From NCBI RefSeq assembly GCF_028993635.1, contig NZ_CP118631.1, positions 3,038,001 to 3,102,000 on the forward strand: a stretch of DNA of 64,000 nt, read 5' to 3'. A model generated the notes under the pieces. The model ran no database searches, had not been told where the DNA came from, and was given only the letters and a program-made list of their open reading frames with translations. Positions 44,508-53,237 of this stretch are shown one piece after another (the first letter of the stretch is position 1; the number at the start of each line of letters is the position of its first letter). Origin of the DNA: Mucilaginibacter sp. SJ. GTDB lineage: Bacteria > Bacteroidota > Bacteroidia > Sphingobacteriales > Sphingobacteriaceae. Position numbers and translations under genes: made by a program.

Positions 44508-45854
44508 ATGCCATTGAAAATAAAACATATCATAACGTTCTTTTTATTGCTCACGGGCAGTTCATATCTTCAGGCGCAGGATAGCACGCTGGTGGGTAAA
44601 TCGCTTAAGTGGGACCTGGCTAAATGTATCGACTATGCCAAAAAGAACAACATCCAGATCAATTCGTTGCGCCTGTCGCAGCAAACCAGTCAGCAGGAAT
44701 ATTTATTAGCCAGGGCCGCCCGCCTGCCCGATCTTTCGGCCACGGGTTCACAAACCTTTGCGCATGGTAATAATTTCAGCAACGGCGATAACGGCAGGCA
44801 TTCGGGTTATAACGTATCGGGCTCATACGGGATAAGCTCAAATGTTACATTGTATAATGGCAGTTACATCAACAACAATATCCAGCAAAAAAACCTGCAG
44901 GTGCAGTCGGCCAACCTGGGCATCCTTCAACAGGAAAACGATATTGTTTTACAAATTACCCAGGCCTACCTTACCGTACTGCTGGATAAGGAAACCGTAA
45001 TCTACAATACCGATCTGCTCAGCACCACCCAGGCACAGGTTAAGTTGCAGCAACAGCGCTACAATGTAGGCAGCGTGGCCCGTAAGGATCTGATCCAGCT
45101 ACAGGCCCAGCAAGCTACCGACCAATACACGCTGGTAAATTCAAAAAACGCCGTACGCAATGATCTGCTTACCCTAAAGCAATTATTGGTATTGCCAACT
45201 GATTTGAGTTTCGATATTATGCAGCCCGATACGGTGATGGCTCCGATTGACAGTATTTCCTCTTTTCGCGAAGCTGAACAAACAGCCCTGCAAAACCGCC
45301 CTGAAGTTAAGAGCGGCGAGTTAGGTGTTAAGATAGCACAATACGACGTGGAGAAAGCGAAGGCTGGTTATAAACCTACACTTACCGCAGGTGCATCACT
45401 TAATACCGGGTATGCCAACGGGCAGGGAGTTTCATTCGGCAACCAGATCAATAATAACTTTTACCAGCAATTGGGGCTTACCCTGGCTATCCCAATCTTC
45501 ACCAAAAGGGTGGTAAAAACCCAGGTTGAAGAAGCAAAGATCAGCGTAAAGCAATCGCAGCTTGATCTTAAAAATACGAAGGTCACCTTATCACAAACAG
45601 TTGAGCGGGCTTACATCAATGTACAAAATGCGCGCAGCCAGTTTGATGCCGCCGCCGAAGAATATAAATACAGCAAGGAAAGCTACCGTATTGCCAGCGA
45701 ACAGCTTAAAGTTGGCGTAGCCAATACCGTTGATTTTCTGTTGCAGAAGAACTTGTTTGTGCAGGCACAGCAATCATTTGTGCAGGCTAAATACAATGCC
45801 CTGCTCACGTTAAAGATCTATGATTTTTACAGGGGTGTACCTATTACTTTATAA
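44508..45854 (+). CDS. TolC-family outer-membrane efflux protein
   Basis: 448 residues with a signal peptide (MPLKIKHIITFFLLLTGSSYLQAQ). Two internally similar halves of long helices, as in TolC: ALDLSLAKCIDYAKKNNIQ-like WDLAKCIDYAKKNNIQINSLR, LLARAARLPDLSATGSQ, LTQAYLTVLLDKETV and in the second half AEQTALQNRPEVKSGELGVKIAQ, ERAYINVQNARSQFDAAAEEYKYSKESYRIASEQLKVG (split). Builds the outer-membrane tunnel for the MacAB-type exporter encoded next. First gene of a four-gene operon; the next gene begins 11 bp later. Confidence 0.93.
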   Translation: MPLKIKHIITFFLLLTGSSYLQAQDSTLVGKSLKWDLAKCIDYAKKNNIQINSLRLSQQTSQQEYLLARAARLPDLSATGSQTFAHGNNFSNGDNGRHSGYNVSGSYGISSNVTLYNGSYINNNIQQKNLQVQSANLGILQQENDIVLQITQAYLTVLLDKETVIYNTDLLSTTQAQVKLQQQRYNVGSVARKDLIQLQAQQATDQYTLVNSKNAVRNDLLTLKQLLVLPTDLSFDIMQPDTVMAPIDSISSFREAEQTALQNRPEVKSGELGVKIAQYDVEKAKAGYKPTLTAGASLNTGYANGQGVSFGNQINNNFYQQLGLTLAIPIFTKRVVKTQVEEAKISVKQSQLDLKNTKVTLSQTVERAYINVQNARSQFDAAAEEYKYSKESYRIASEQLKVGVANTVDFLLQKNLFVQAQQSFVQAKYNALLTLKIYDFYRGVPITL

Positions 45855-45865
45855 TACCGGATATC

Positions 45866-47191
45866 ATGAAAAGCAGTTATAAAAAGATACTCATTATTGC
45901 AGGCATAGTAGCAGCACTGGTGCTCATCTGGTTCCTGTTCATCAAAAAAAAGGAAGAACCTGTTGTGCTGCAAACCCAAAAGCCGGCCAAAGGCTATATA
46001 GCCCAAAGCGTAACAGCAACAGGCCGTATCGAGCCGGTTGACACCGTAACAGTAGGTACGCAGGTATCGGGCATTATCAAATACGTTTATGCCGATTTTA
46101 ATTCGAAAGTTAAAAAAGGCCAGCTCATTGCCGAACTGGATAAGTCGCTTTTACAGGCCACGGTTGATCAGGCTAAGGGAACGTTACTTAACGCACAAAG
46201 CCAGCTTGTATTTGCGCAAAATAACTTCGGCAGGCAAAACCTGTTGTTCAAAACCGATGCCATCAGTAAGGCTGATTATGATACTGCCCTGAATACGCTG
46301 AATGCCGCAAAAGCTTCGGTTAAAAGTGCCGAAGCGCAGATACGTTCGGCCGAAAAGAATTTATCATATGCGGATATCTACTCACCTATTGATGGGGTAG
46401 TGCTTAACCGTAACGTAAGCGTGGGCCAAACCGTCGCGGCAAGTTTTAGCACTCCAACGCTGTTTGTGCTTGCCAAAGATATCACTAAAATGGAAGTTGA
46501 AGCCAATGTGGATGAAGCCGATATAGGCGATGTAAAAGCGGGTAACAGGGCTTCATTTACGGTTGATGCTTTTATTAACGATCAGTTTGCCGGTACGGTT
46601 GAAGATATCAGGCTGCACCCTTCTGTATCATCAAATGTAGTTACTTATACAACCATTATTAATGCACCTAACGATGATATGAAACTGAAGCCTGGCATGA
46701 CCGCCAGTATCATCATTTATACCAAAGAAGTTAACAGCGCCCTGCTGATCCCGGCCAAAGCATTAAGCTTTATGCCCGATTCGACATTGATGAAGGATTA
46801 TGAGATAGTAGGTAAAATAGGGCACAAGGGCAATAAGAAAAGAAGTGGCGGACAAGGCGGAAATAGTACCGCGGGGAGTACCAGTAACGGTGGAGCCAAT
46901 GATAACGCAGCAGCCATACATACCGCAAAAAGCCGCAAAGATAGCAGCGGCGTAAATAAACAAACAGCTATTGTATGGGTATTAAAGGGTAAAAAAATAG
47001 TGCGTAAAAAAATCCAGACAGGCTTGAATGACAATACCCAGGTTGAGGTATTGTCAGGCTTAACTGCCGATGATGCAGTGATCACCGGTATTACCGGTGG
47101 CTCTTCAAGCTCATCAACAGTTGCTGCTAAACCAGCCGGTAGTCCGTTTATGCCGCAAAGGCCGCGTGGCGGAGGGGGAGGACGCCGGTAA
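45866..47191 (+). CDS. MacA-like periplasmic adaptor
   Basis: 441 residues; N-terminal membrane anchor (ILIIAGIVAALVLIWFLFI, about 7-25). Barrel-sandwich/lipoyl halves with ATGRIEPVDTVTVGTQVSGIIKYVYADFN and DIYSPIDGVVLNRNVSVGQTVAASF (segments), a coiled helical hairpin (about 95-155) and beta-barrel part (VDEADIGDVKAGNRASFTVDAF). Bridges TolC and the MacB permease in the periplasm. Unusual: a low-complexity Gly/Ser/Lys insertion (about 315-370, HKGNKKRSGGQGG..) and a Gly-rich C-terminus (PRGGGGGRR). Stop shares one base with the ATPase ATG. Confidence 0.92.
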   Translation: MKSSYKKILIIAGIVAALVLIWFLFIKKKEEPVVLQTQKPAKGYIAQSVTATGRIEPVDTVTVGTQVSGIIKYVYADFNSKVKKGQLIAELDKSLLQATVDQAKGTLLNAQSQLVFAQNNFGRQNLLFKTDAISKADYDTALNTLNAAKASVKSAEAQIRSAEKNLSYADIYSPIDGVVLNRNVSVGQTVAASFSTPTLFVLAKDITKMEVEANVDEADIGDVKAGNRASFTVDAFINDQFAGTVEDIRLHPSVSSNVVTYTTIINAPNDDMKLKPGMTASIIIYTKEVNSALLIPAKALSFMPDSTLMKDYEIVGKIGHKGNKKRSGGQGGNSTAGSTSNGGANDNAAAIHTAKSRKDSSGVNKQTAIVWVLKGKKIVRKKIQTGLNDNTQVEVLSGLTADDAVITGITGGSSSSSTVAAKPAGSPFMPQRPRGGGGGRR

Positions 47192-47940
47192 TGAGCAAGA
47201 AGATTTTAGATATACGTGAGCTGAAGCGCGAATTTCAGATGGGCAGTGAAACTGTACGCGCGCTTAAAGGGATTTCTTTTGATGTAGAAGCAGGCGAATT
47301 TGTAACCATTATGGGAAGCAGCGGCAGCGGTAAAACCACCCTGCTTAATATTTTAGGCTGTTTGGACAAGCCTTCTATAGGTGATTATTTTTTAGATGGC
47401 GTAGACGTAAAAAAGTTATCGCGCGATGAATTGGCCCAACTGCGCAACCGCAAAATAGGTTTCGTTTTCCAGGCTTATAACCTGCTCCCGCGTACATCGG
47501 CATTGGAAAATGTGGAGCTGCCACTTTTGTACAACAGGGAGATCAGTGTAAGCGAGCGCCGTGACAGGGCTATTCATGCATTAGAAGCAGTAAAACTGGC
47601 CGAACGTTTGGATCATACACCAAGCCAGCTTTCGGGTGGGCAACAGCAACGTGTAGCCATAGCCCGTGCCCTGGTGAACGAACCTGTAATGATCCTGGCC
47701 GATGAGGCAACGGGTAACCTGGATAGCCGCACTTCATATGAGATCATGTCATTAATGCAGGAGCTCAACTCGCAGCAGGGCAAAACCATTGTGTTTGTAA
47801 CGCACGAGCCTGATATCGCTTCTTTCAGTAGCCGTACCATTCAGTTACGCGATGGCAGGATCCAGAAGGATACCCCGAATACCAATCAACGCTCGGCAAA
47901 AGAAGTGCTTGCAGGCTTACCTGTTACCGATGATTATTAA
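47191..47940 (+). CDS. MacB/LolD-type ABC transporter ATPase
   Basis: 249 residues. Walker A GSSGSGKTT near 43-51, Q-loop VFQAYNLLPRTSALENVELPLLY, signature LSGGQQQRVAIARALVNEP near 147, Walker B MILADEATGNLD near 168, H-loop FVTHEPDIA. Of the three-component MacB/LolD/FtsE type. Drives export together with the separate permease 12 bp downstream. ATG overlaps the adaptor stop by one base, indicating coupled translation. Confidence 0.95.
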   Translation: MSKKILDIRELKREFQMGSETVRALKGISFDVEAGEFVTIMGSSGSGKTTLLNILGCLDKPSIGDYFLDGVDVKKLSRDELAQLRNRKIGFVFQAYNLLPRTSALENVELPLLYNREISVSERRDRAIHALEAVKLAERLDHTPSQLSGGQQQRVAIARALVNEPVMILADEATGNLDSRTSYEIMSLMQELNSQQGKTIVFVTHEPDIASFSSRTIQLRDGRIQKDTPNTNQRSAKEVLAGLPVTDDY

Positions 47941-47952
47941 AGTTAAGCAGCC

Positions 47953-49170
47953 ATGAATTTATTTAACCTGATAAGGATAGCTTACAAAGCATTGCAACGA
48001 AATAAACTAAGGGCCTTTTTAACGATGCTGGGTATTATTATCGGTGTAGCATCGGTAATAGCGATGGTGGCCATCGGGCAGGGATCAAAACAAAGCATCC
48101 ATGACCAGTTATCAAGCATGGGCTCAAACATGATCACTGTGCTGCCGAGCAGTAACCTCAACGGCGGTGTGCGTATTGCAGGTTCAAGCTTTCAAACCCT
48201 CACTCAAAAAGATATTGTTGCCCTGCAAAAAGCACAATATATTACGGAGCTTTCGCCTTCAATAACCTCAAAAGGCCAGGCTATTAATGGCGCATTAAAC
48301 TGGCCTACAACTATACAGGGTGTCAGCCCGGATTACCTCGACATTCGCAAGCTGAGCTTAAAAGACGGCATCGCCTTTACCGAACAGGATGTCCTAACAT
48401 CGGCAAAGGTTTGTTTAATAGGCCAAACAGTTATTGACAACCTGTTCCCCAATGGTGAAAACCCAATAGGCAAAGTAATCCGGTTTAATAAAATCCCGTT
48501 CCAGATCATTGGCATCCTCAATCCAAAGGGACAAAACGCCTTCGGCCAGGATCAGGACGATATCCTGATAGCGCCCTATACTACCATTCAAAAGAGGATC
48601 CTGGCAACTATCTACTATCAAAATATCTATGCATCAGCAGCCAATGAACAAGTGACAGATGCGGCCGTAACCGAAATGACCCGGATCATCCGCGATTCGC
48701 ACCGTTTGCGCGATAGTGAAGATAATGACTTCACCGTGCGTACCCAGGCCGAACTGATCAATACCCTAAGCTCAACCAGCGGATTACTTACCGTGCTGCT
48801 TACTGTAATTGCCGGGATCTCGCTGGTGATAGGAGGTATCGGCATCATGAATATCATGTACGTTTCGGTAACAGAACGCACGCGAGAGATCGGTCTGCGT
48901 ATGTCTATCGGAGCCCGGGGGAAAGATATTATGCTTCAATTTCTGATGGAAGCCATCCTGATTAGTATCACCGGTGGCATTATTGGCGTAGTGCTGGGCA
49001 TTGTATCGTCAAACCTCGTTACCCTTACTTTGTCTTGGCCGACTATCGTATCTGAATCATCGGTATTGCTATCGTTTGTGGTTTGCGCAATTACAGGAAT
49101 CTTTTTTGGGTATTACCCTGCGCAGAAGGCAGCAAGGCTGGATCCTATTGAGGCGTTGAGGTATGAATAG
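47953..49170 (+). CDS. MacB/FtsX-type ABC transporter permease
   Basis: 405 residues. N-terminal membrane helix with ALQRNKLRAFLTMLGIIIGVASVIAMVAIGQG (the MacB signature), a large periplasmic domain (about 60-270), then three C-terminal helices (LLTVLLTVIAGISLVIGGIGIMNIMYVSV, ISITGGIIGVVLGIVSS, LSFVVCAITGIFFGYYPAQKAARLDPIEALRYE). The ATPase is a separate gene, so the transporter is the split MacB type. Substrate unknown; expected to be a peptide, lipid-linked compound or antibiotic pushed through TolC. Confidence 0.94.
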   Translation: MNLFNLIRIAYKALQRNKLRAFLTMLGIIIGVASVIAMVAIGQGSKQSIHDQLSSMGSNMITVLPSSNLNGGVRIAGSSFQTLTQKDIVALQKAQYITELSPSITSKGQAINGALNWPTTIQGVSPDYLDIRKLSLKDGIAFTEQDVLTSAKVCLIGQTVIDNLFPNGENPIGKVIRFNKIPFQIIGILNPKGQNAFGQDQDDILIAPYTTIQKRILATIYYQNIYASAANEQVTDAAVTEMTRIIRDSHRLRDSEDNDFTVRTQAELINTLSSTSGLLTVLLTVIAGISLVIGGIGIMNIMYVSVTERTREIGLRMSIGARGKDIMLQFLMEAILISITGGIIGVVLGIVSSNLVTLTLSWPTIVSESSVLLSFVVCAITGIFFGYYPAQKAARLDPIEALRYE

Positions 49171-49210
49171 ATTTTAAAAAATATACCACACGCTCGCTAA
49201 AGGCCGGGAG

Positions 49211-49323
49211 ATAGTTGCCACTCGGTTGAAACCGAGCGGCGGCGGGGAAGTTTATCAATTTAATTGCTGTAACAGCGTAATAAAACAAAGGCCGCTGCCA
49301 CTCGCGAGGACGCGAGTGGCAGC
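49211..49323. repeat. double REP hairpin (GCCACTCG family)
   Basis: First hairpin GCCACTCGGT-TGAA-ACCGAGCGGC (49217-49240, one mismatch); second, perfect 13-bp stem GCTGCCACTCGCG-AGGA-CGCGAGTGGCAGC (49294-49323); between them a small GCTG/CAGC hairpin. A pair of related palindromes in one intergenic space, typical of bacterial REP doublets. No T tail, so not simply a terminator. Confidence 0.85.
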
Positions 49324-49380
49324 TATTAACCGCCGTGCATATCACCTACAAACAACATTTAACACATCCATCCACTACCA

Positions 49381-49433
49381 AATGTTAAATTTTGGCGATG
49401 AAATGTTAAATCTACAGTATAAAATGTTAAATC
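49381..49433 (+). promoter_or_regulatory. three 21-bp-phased direct repeats AAATGTTAAAT
   Basis: Exact 11-bp copies at 49381-49391, 49402-49412 and 49423-49433, each starting 21 bp after the previous (two DNA turns). A related word in inverted orientation (CATTTAAC) is at 49366-49373. Located 50-103 bp before the ATG of the barrel gene. Phasing suggests an array bound by a dimeric or oligomeric regulator on one face of the helix. Confidence 0.65.
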
Positions 49434-49483
49434 GCTTGCACAACTAATTATTTAGTTATATTTTGGCTTTCATAACAGACCTT

Positions 49484-52285
49484 ATGAAAATCACAATTAT
49501 TGGACTACTGCTATTTTTCGTGGGCACAGCAAGCTTATCAGCCCAAACCAATTACAGCATCAAAGGAACGATAGCCGATACCGTTTCCAATTCTAAGTTA
49601 GCCAACGCAAGCATCAGCGTTATAACTGCTAAAGATTCTATCCTCCAAAAATTTACGCGCGTTAAGGACGATGGTACTTTTACCATTAACAATTTAAGCA
49701 AGGGCAAGTTCATTGTACTGGCCACTTACCCCGGTTATGCCGACTTTGTAGAACGTTTTACTTTAGATTCGGCACACACCACCCACAATTTCGGCCGTAT
49801 CAATATGCTGCTCAAAGAAAGGCTTTTGCAGGAAGTTATTGTAAAGGGAAAAGCGGCGGCCATCAAAATTAAAGGCGATACTACCGAGTTTAACCCGGCA
49901 GCCTACAATATCCAGCCCAACTCAAAGGTTGAGGACCTGCTGAAACAGCTGCCAGGTATCGAGGTAGATAAAGACGGCAAGATCACGGCACAGGGCCAAA
50001 CGGTAAAAAAAGTGTTGGTTGATGGCGAAGAGTTTTTTGGCGATGACCCTACCCTGGTTACCAAAAACCTGCGCGCCGATATGGTGGATAAGGTACAACT
50101 TTATGATAAAAAGAGCGATCAGGCTGCCTTTACGGGCATCGATGATGGCGTAAAGGATAAAACCATCAACATTAAACTTAAGGAAGATAAAAAGAACGGC
50201 TACTTTGGTAAGCTTGACGGCGGTATAGGTACCGATGGCTATTACCAGGGGCAGGCCTTGTTTAACCGCTTTAAAGGCAAACAAAAATTTTCACTTTACG
50301 GCACTCTCGGCAATACAGGCAAAACAGGTTTAGGCTGGGAGGATAATAACAAATATGGCGGCGGTGGCGGCATGGAGTTTGGCGACGATGGTGGTATTTA
50401 TATCTTCGGCGGTGGTGGTGATGATCTGGATAGTTTTGACGGCAGGTACAACGGAAAGGGGAAACCCGTAGCGCGTACCGGCGGTGCGCATTATGATACC
50501 AAATGGAACAGCGATAAGGAATCGTTAAACACCAATTATAAAATAGGTTCGTTAACCGTTGATGGAACGAGCAATACCCAGCAGCAAAATAATTTCCCGG
50601 GTAATGTATCAAACACCAACAGCGATCAGAACAATCATAATTACATGTTCCGCCAAAAGGTAGATGTAAACTATCAGGTAAAACTCGATTCGATGCAGAA
50701 CCTGAAGATCACTGCCGACGGGACGTTAAGGAACAGCAATACCAGGAGCAATTTCGCAACGCAAACCCGTCGTTTGGATGGCAGCCTCATCAACAGCAAC
50801 GACCGTGAAAACAGCGCCGATGTTGATGGCAAGGTATTTAACGCCAATGCCTTCTACACCAAAAAGTTTAAAAAGAAAAGCCGTACGCTTTCTGTAAACT
50901 TTAAAACCGCTTTCAACGAAAGCGACTCTAAAGGTTTCCTGAGATCAAACACCCAGTTTTATGATTCGGTTGGTACCTATGTGAGCAAAGACACCATCGA
51001 TCAGTACAAGGTAAATAAAACCAAAAGCACCAATATCAATACCAACGTAACCTATACCGAACCATTGGCCAAGGATTTTACCCTTGCCGTTAGCTATGCC
51101 TTATCGGTAAACAACGCTACTGCCGACAGGCGCACGTTCAACAAAGATGCAGGCAGCGGGCCTTATAATATGCTCGATAACATTTACAGCAGCGATTATA
51201 AACTGAACCAGTTGTCAAACCAGGGGGGTATGGTATTTAATGTACAAAAACAGAAATATTCGTTCAACTTCGGTACAAAAGTGGCAGGAGTAAGGTTTAA
51301 GCAGGTTGATGAATTTGGACGGCTTGCCGATCTGGTGCGTAACTTTACGAACTGGTATCCGCAGGCCTCATTCCAATACAAATTCACGAAACAATCAAGC
51401 TTAAGGTTGAACTACAACGGGAATACCACACAACCCAATATAGACCAGATCCAACCGGTACGTGTTAATACCGACCCGCTGAACATACAGGTAGGTAACG
51501 CAGGGCTTAAGCCATCGTTCACCAACAGGTATAATATCAGTTACAACTCATACAAGGTGATCAGCAACCAGTATATCTGGATCAGCGGATCATACTCAAC
51601 TACCAGTAATCCTATCGTGAGCAATGTAACGCGCGATACTACTACCGGTATCAGCACATATCAATCGTCAAATCTTAAAAACAAATCAACCAGCAATTTC
51701 TGGGTTAATGCTTACTTTGACAGAAAGATCCCCGGCCTGGACATTAACGCAGGGCTTGGACTTAATGGTAATGGCAATACATACTACAACCTGTCAAACG
51801 ATGTGCTTAATGAAACTAAATCATATAGTTATTCGGGCAACATCAGGCTATCTAAATACAAGGAAAAAAAGTATGATGCCTGGATCTCGGCAGGGCCTAC
51901 CTATACCATTAACTCTTCATCACTTAATACTGTACTGAATAACAACGGTCGCGGGTTTAATGCTAACGGAGGGTTCAATATTTACCTGCCCGGCAAATTC
52001 CAGATCGGTTCAGATGGCAACTATACTTATAACGCGCCTACAAAATCGTTCCCGCAAGATTTTAAAAGGTTTCTGCTGAATGCTAACATATCAAGAACAT
52101 TCATGAAAGATGCTTTAAAAGCTACCGTATCAGGCAATGACCTGCTAAATCAAAATACCGGCTATAACCGCACAGGATCGGCCAATGTGCTTACCCAGGA
52201 GCGTTATACCACTATCAGGAGATATTTTATGTTTTCCCTTACCTGGGATTTTAACAAAGTTGGAGGCGGTGCGCCTAAAAAATAA
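49484..52285 (+). CDS. outer-membrane beta-barrel, TonB-receptor-like
   Basis: 933 residues from ATG 49484 (the longer frame begins with a TTG and is not preferred). Signal peptide MKITIIGLLLFFVGTASLSAQ. Carboxypeptidase-regulatory-like domain (about 25-105: SIKGTIADTV, SKGKFIVLATYPGYADF), then a plug-like region (about 125-215: QPNSKVEDLLKQLPGIEVDKDGKI, VKKVLVDGEEFFGDDPTL) and a large barrel (outer-membrane protein beta-barrel family). A very Gly-rich segment lies near 287-305 (KYGGGGGMEFGDDGG). Lacks an obvious TonB box. Paired with a GLPGLI gene 6 bp downstream. Confidence 0.88.
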   Translation: MKITIIGLLLFFVGTASLSAQTNYSIKGTIADTVSNSKLANASISVITAKDSILQKFTRVKDDGTFTINNLSKGKFIVLATYPGYADFVERFTLDSAHTTHNFGRINMLLKERLLQEVIVKGKAAAIKIKGDTTEFNPAAYNIQPNSKVEDLLKQLPGIEVDKDGKITAQGQTVKKVLVDGEEFFGDDPTLVTKNLRADMVDKVQLYDKKSDQAAFTGIDDGVKDKTINIKLKEDKKNGYFGKLDGGIGTDGYYQGQALFNRFKGKQKFSLYGTLGNTGKTGLGWEDNNKYGGGGGMEFGDDGGIYIFGGGGDDLDSFDGRYNGKGKPVARTGGAHYDTKWNSDKESLNTNYKIGSLTVDGTSNTQQQNNFPGNVSNTNSDQNNHNYMFRQKVDVNYQVKLDSMQNLKITADGTLRNSNTRSNFATQTRRLDGSLINSNDRENSADVDGKVFNANAFYTKKFKKKSRTLSVNFKTAFNESDSKGFLRSNTQFYDSVGTYVSKDTIDQYKVNKTKSTNINTNVTYTEPLAKDFTLAVSYALSVNNATADRRTFNKDAGSGPYNMLDNIYSSDYKLNQLSNQGGMVFNVQKQKYSFNFGTKVAGVRFKQVDEFGRLADLVRNFTNWYPQASFQYKFTKQSSLRLNYNGNTTQPNIDQIQPVRVNTDPLNIQVGNAGLKPSFTNRYNISYNSYKVISNQYIWISGSYSTTSNPIVSNVTRDTTTGISTYQSSNLKNKSTSNFWVNAYFDRKIPGLDINAGLGLNGNGNTYYNLSNDVLNETKSYSYSGNIRLSKYKEKKYDAWISAGPTYTINSSSLNTVLNNNGRGFNANGGFNIYLPGKFQIGSDGNYTYNAPTKSFPQDFKRFLLNANISRTFMKDALKATVSGNDLLNQNTGYNRTGSANVLTQERYTTIRRYFMFSLTWDFNKVGGGAPKK

Positions 52286-52291
52286 CCTATC

Positions 52292-53068
52292 ATGAAAAAG
52301 ATTTTAACCTTAACAACCATACTGCTATTAAGCGCGAACCTTTTGCTTGCGCAGGGCAATAAGCACTTTACTTTTCACGGTACCATTGAATATGACAAAA
52401 CCTCAAATGTATGGGCAATGTTGCAAAAAGCCATTAATAAAGATAACGAAATGTGGTACCAGCCGAGGTATGAACAATATAAAAAAACTAAGCCCCAGTT
52501 TAAGGTATTAAAAAGCACCTTGAAATTTGGCAACAACCAAACGCTGTTTACACCTGTTGAACCGGAAACACCAACAGCCAATTTCTGGAGTGAGCCAATG
52601 ATGACTGCTCAAAACAGCACCATATTTTCTGATTTTAATACCGGAATGAGCACCAGCCAAAAAAGTGTATTTGAAGAAACCTTTTTAGTGAAAGACACCA
52701 CTCGTCATATCAAATGGAAACTTACCGGCGAAACCCGTGAAATTGCCGGCTATCCATGTCGCCGGGCTAACGGCCTGATTCTTGATTCGATTTATGTAGT
52801 AGCTTTTTATACTGAAGAGATCCCTGTTTCGGGTGGTCCTGAATCATTTAATGGCTTACCAGGGATGATATTAGGCGTAGCTCTCCCGCACGAAAACGTA
52901 ACCTGGTTTGCCACTAAAGTTACCGAACAGCCTATCGATGAAAAATCATTAACAGCACCTAAGAAAGGCAAAGCTGCCACTAACAAAAGTTTCATGACTG
53001 TATTGCAAAATGCCATGAAAGATTGGGGTACGGAGGGAAAAGAGTATTTGAAGGGATTTTCATTGTAG
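52292..53068 (+). CDS. GLPGLI-family secreted protein
   Basis: 258 residues with signal peptide ending in LLAQG. Contains the family signature FNGLPGMILGVALPH near residue 183-197 and PQFKVLKSTLKFG-like features. GLPGLI proteins in Bacteroidota are usually encoded right after a TonB-dependent or barrel protein, as here with a 6-bp gap; function unknown but probably periplasmic or surface-linked assistance to the barrel. Same operon as the barrel gene; followed by a perfect hairpin (53078-53110). Confidence 0.9.
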   Translation: MKKILTLTTILLLSANLLLAQGNKHFTFHGTIEYDKTSNVWAMLQKAINKDNEMWYQPRYEQYKKTKPQFKVLKSTLKFGNNQTLFTPVEPETPTANFWSEPMMTAQNSTIFSDFNTGMSTSQKSVFEETFLVKDTTRHIKWKLTGETREIAGYPCRRANGLILDSIYVVAFYTEEIPVSGGPESFNGLPGMILGVALPHENVTWFATKVTEQPIDEKSLTAPKKGKAATNKSFMTVLQNAMKDWGTEGKEYLKGFSL

Positions 53069-53077
53069 AATTTCGAA

Positions 53078-53110
53078 AGACTTACGAAGTTTCAGAAACT
53101 TCGTAAGTCT
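53078..53110. repeat. 16-bp perfect palindrome (ACTTACGAAGTTTC family)
   Basis: AGACTTACGAAGTTTC-A-GAAACTTCGTAAGTCT, perfect 16-bp arms with a single-base centre, no T tail. It may still terminate the barrel/GLPGLI transcript, but form fits a REP-like element. Confidence 0.8.
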
Positions 53111-53204
53111 GATCACAGTTCGTTTATACAATCTGGGTTAAAAATTTGCCACCAGAACTTGTTTCAACTTCAAATATTTCTTCATCTATTTCTTTATCAA
53201 AAAG

Positions 53205-53233
53205 CCTTTGCGTCTTAGCGCCTTCGCGTGCTT
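53205..53233. repeat. CTTTGCGTCTTAGCG-word repeat
   Basis: GCGTCTTAGCGCCTTCGCG in the space between GLPGLI and SDR genes; a similar word CTTTGCGTCTTTGCGGG is at 61764-61780. Short words only; family membership is by eye. Confidence 0.45.
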
Positions 53234-53237
53234 AAAA

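Noticed and set aside
49463-49483. Earlier TTG start for the barrel gene
   Set aside because: The signal peptide begins at ATG 49484; the TTG overlaps a likely promoter-like TATATTTTG stretch.
53069-53237. Short open frames in the space between GLPGLI and SDR genes
   Set aside because: They run through palindromic and word repeats and have no recognisable protein pattern.
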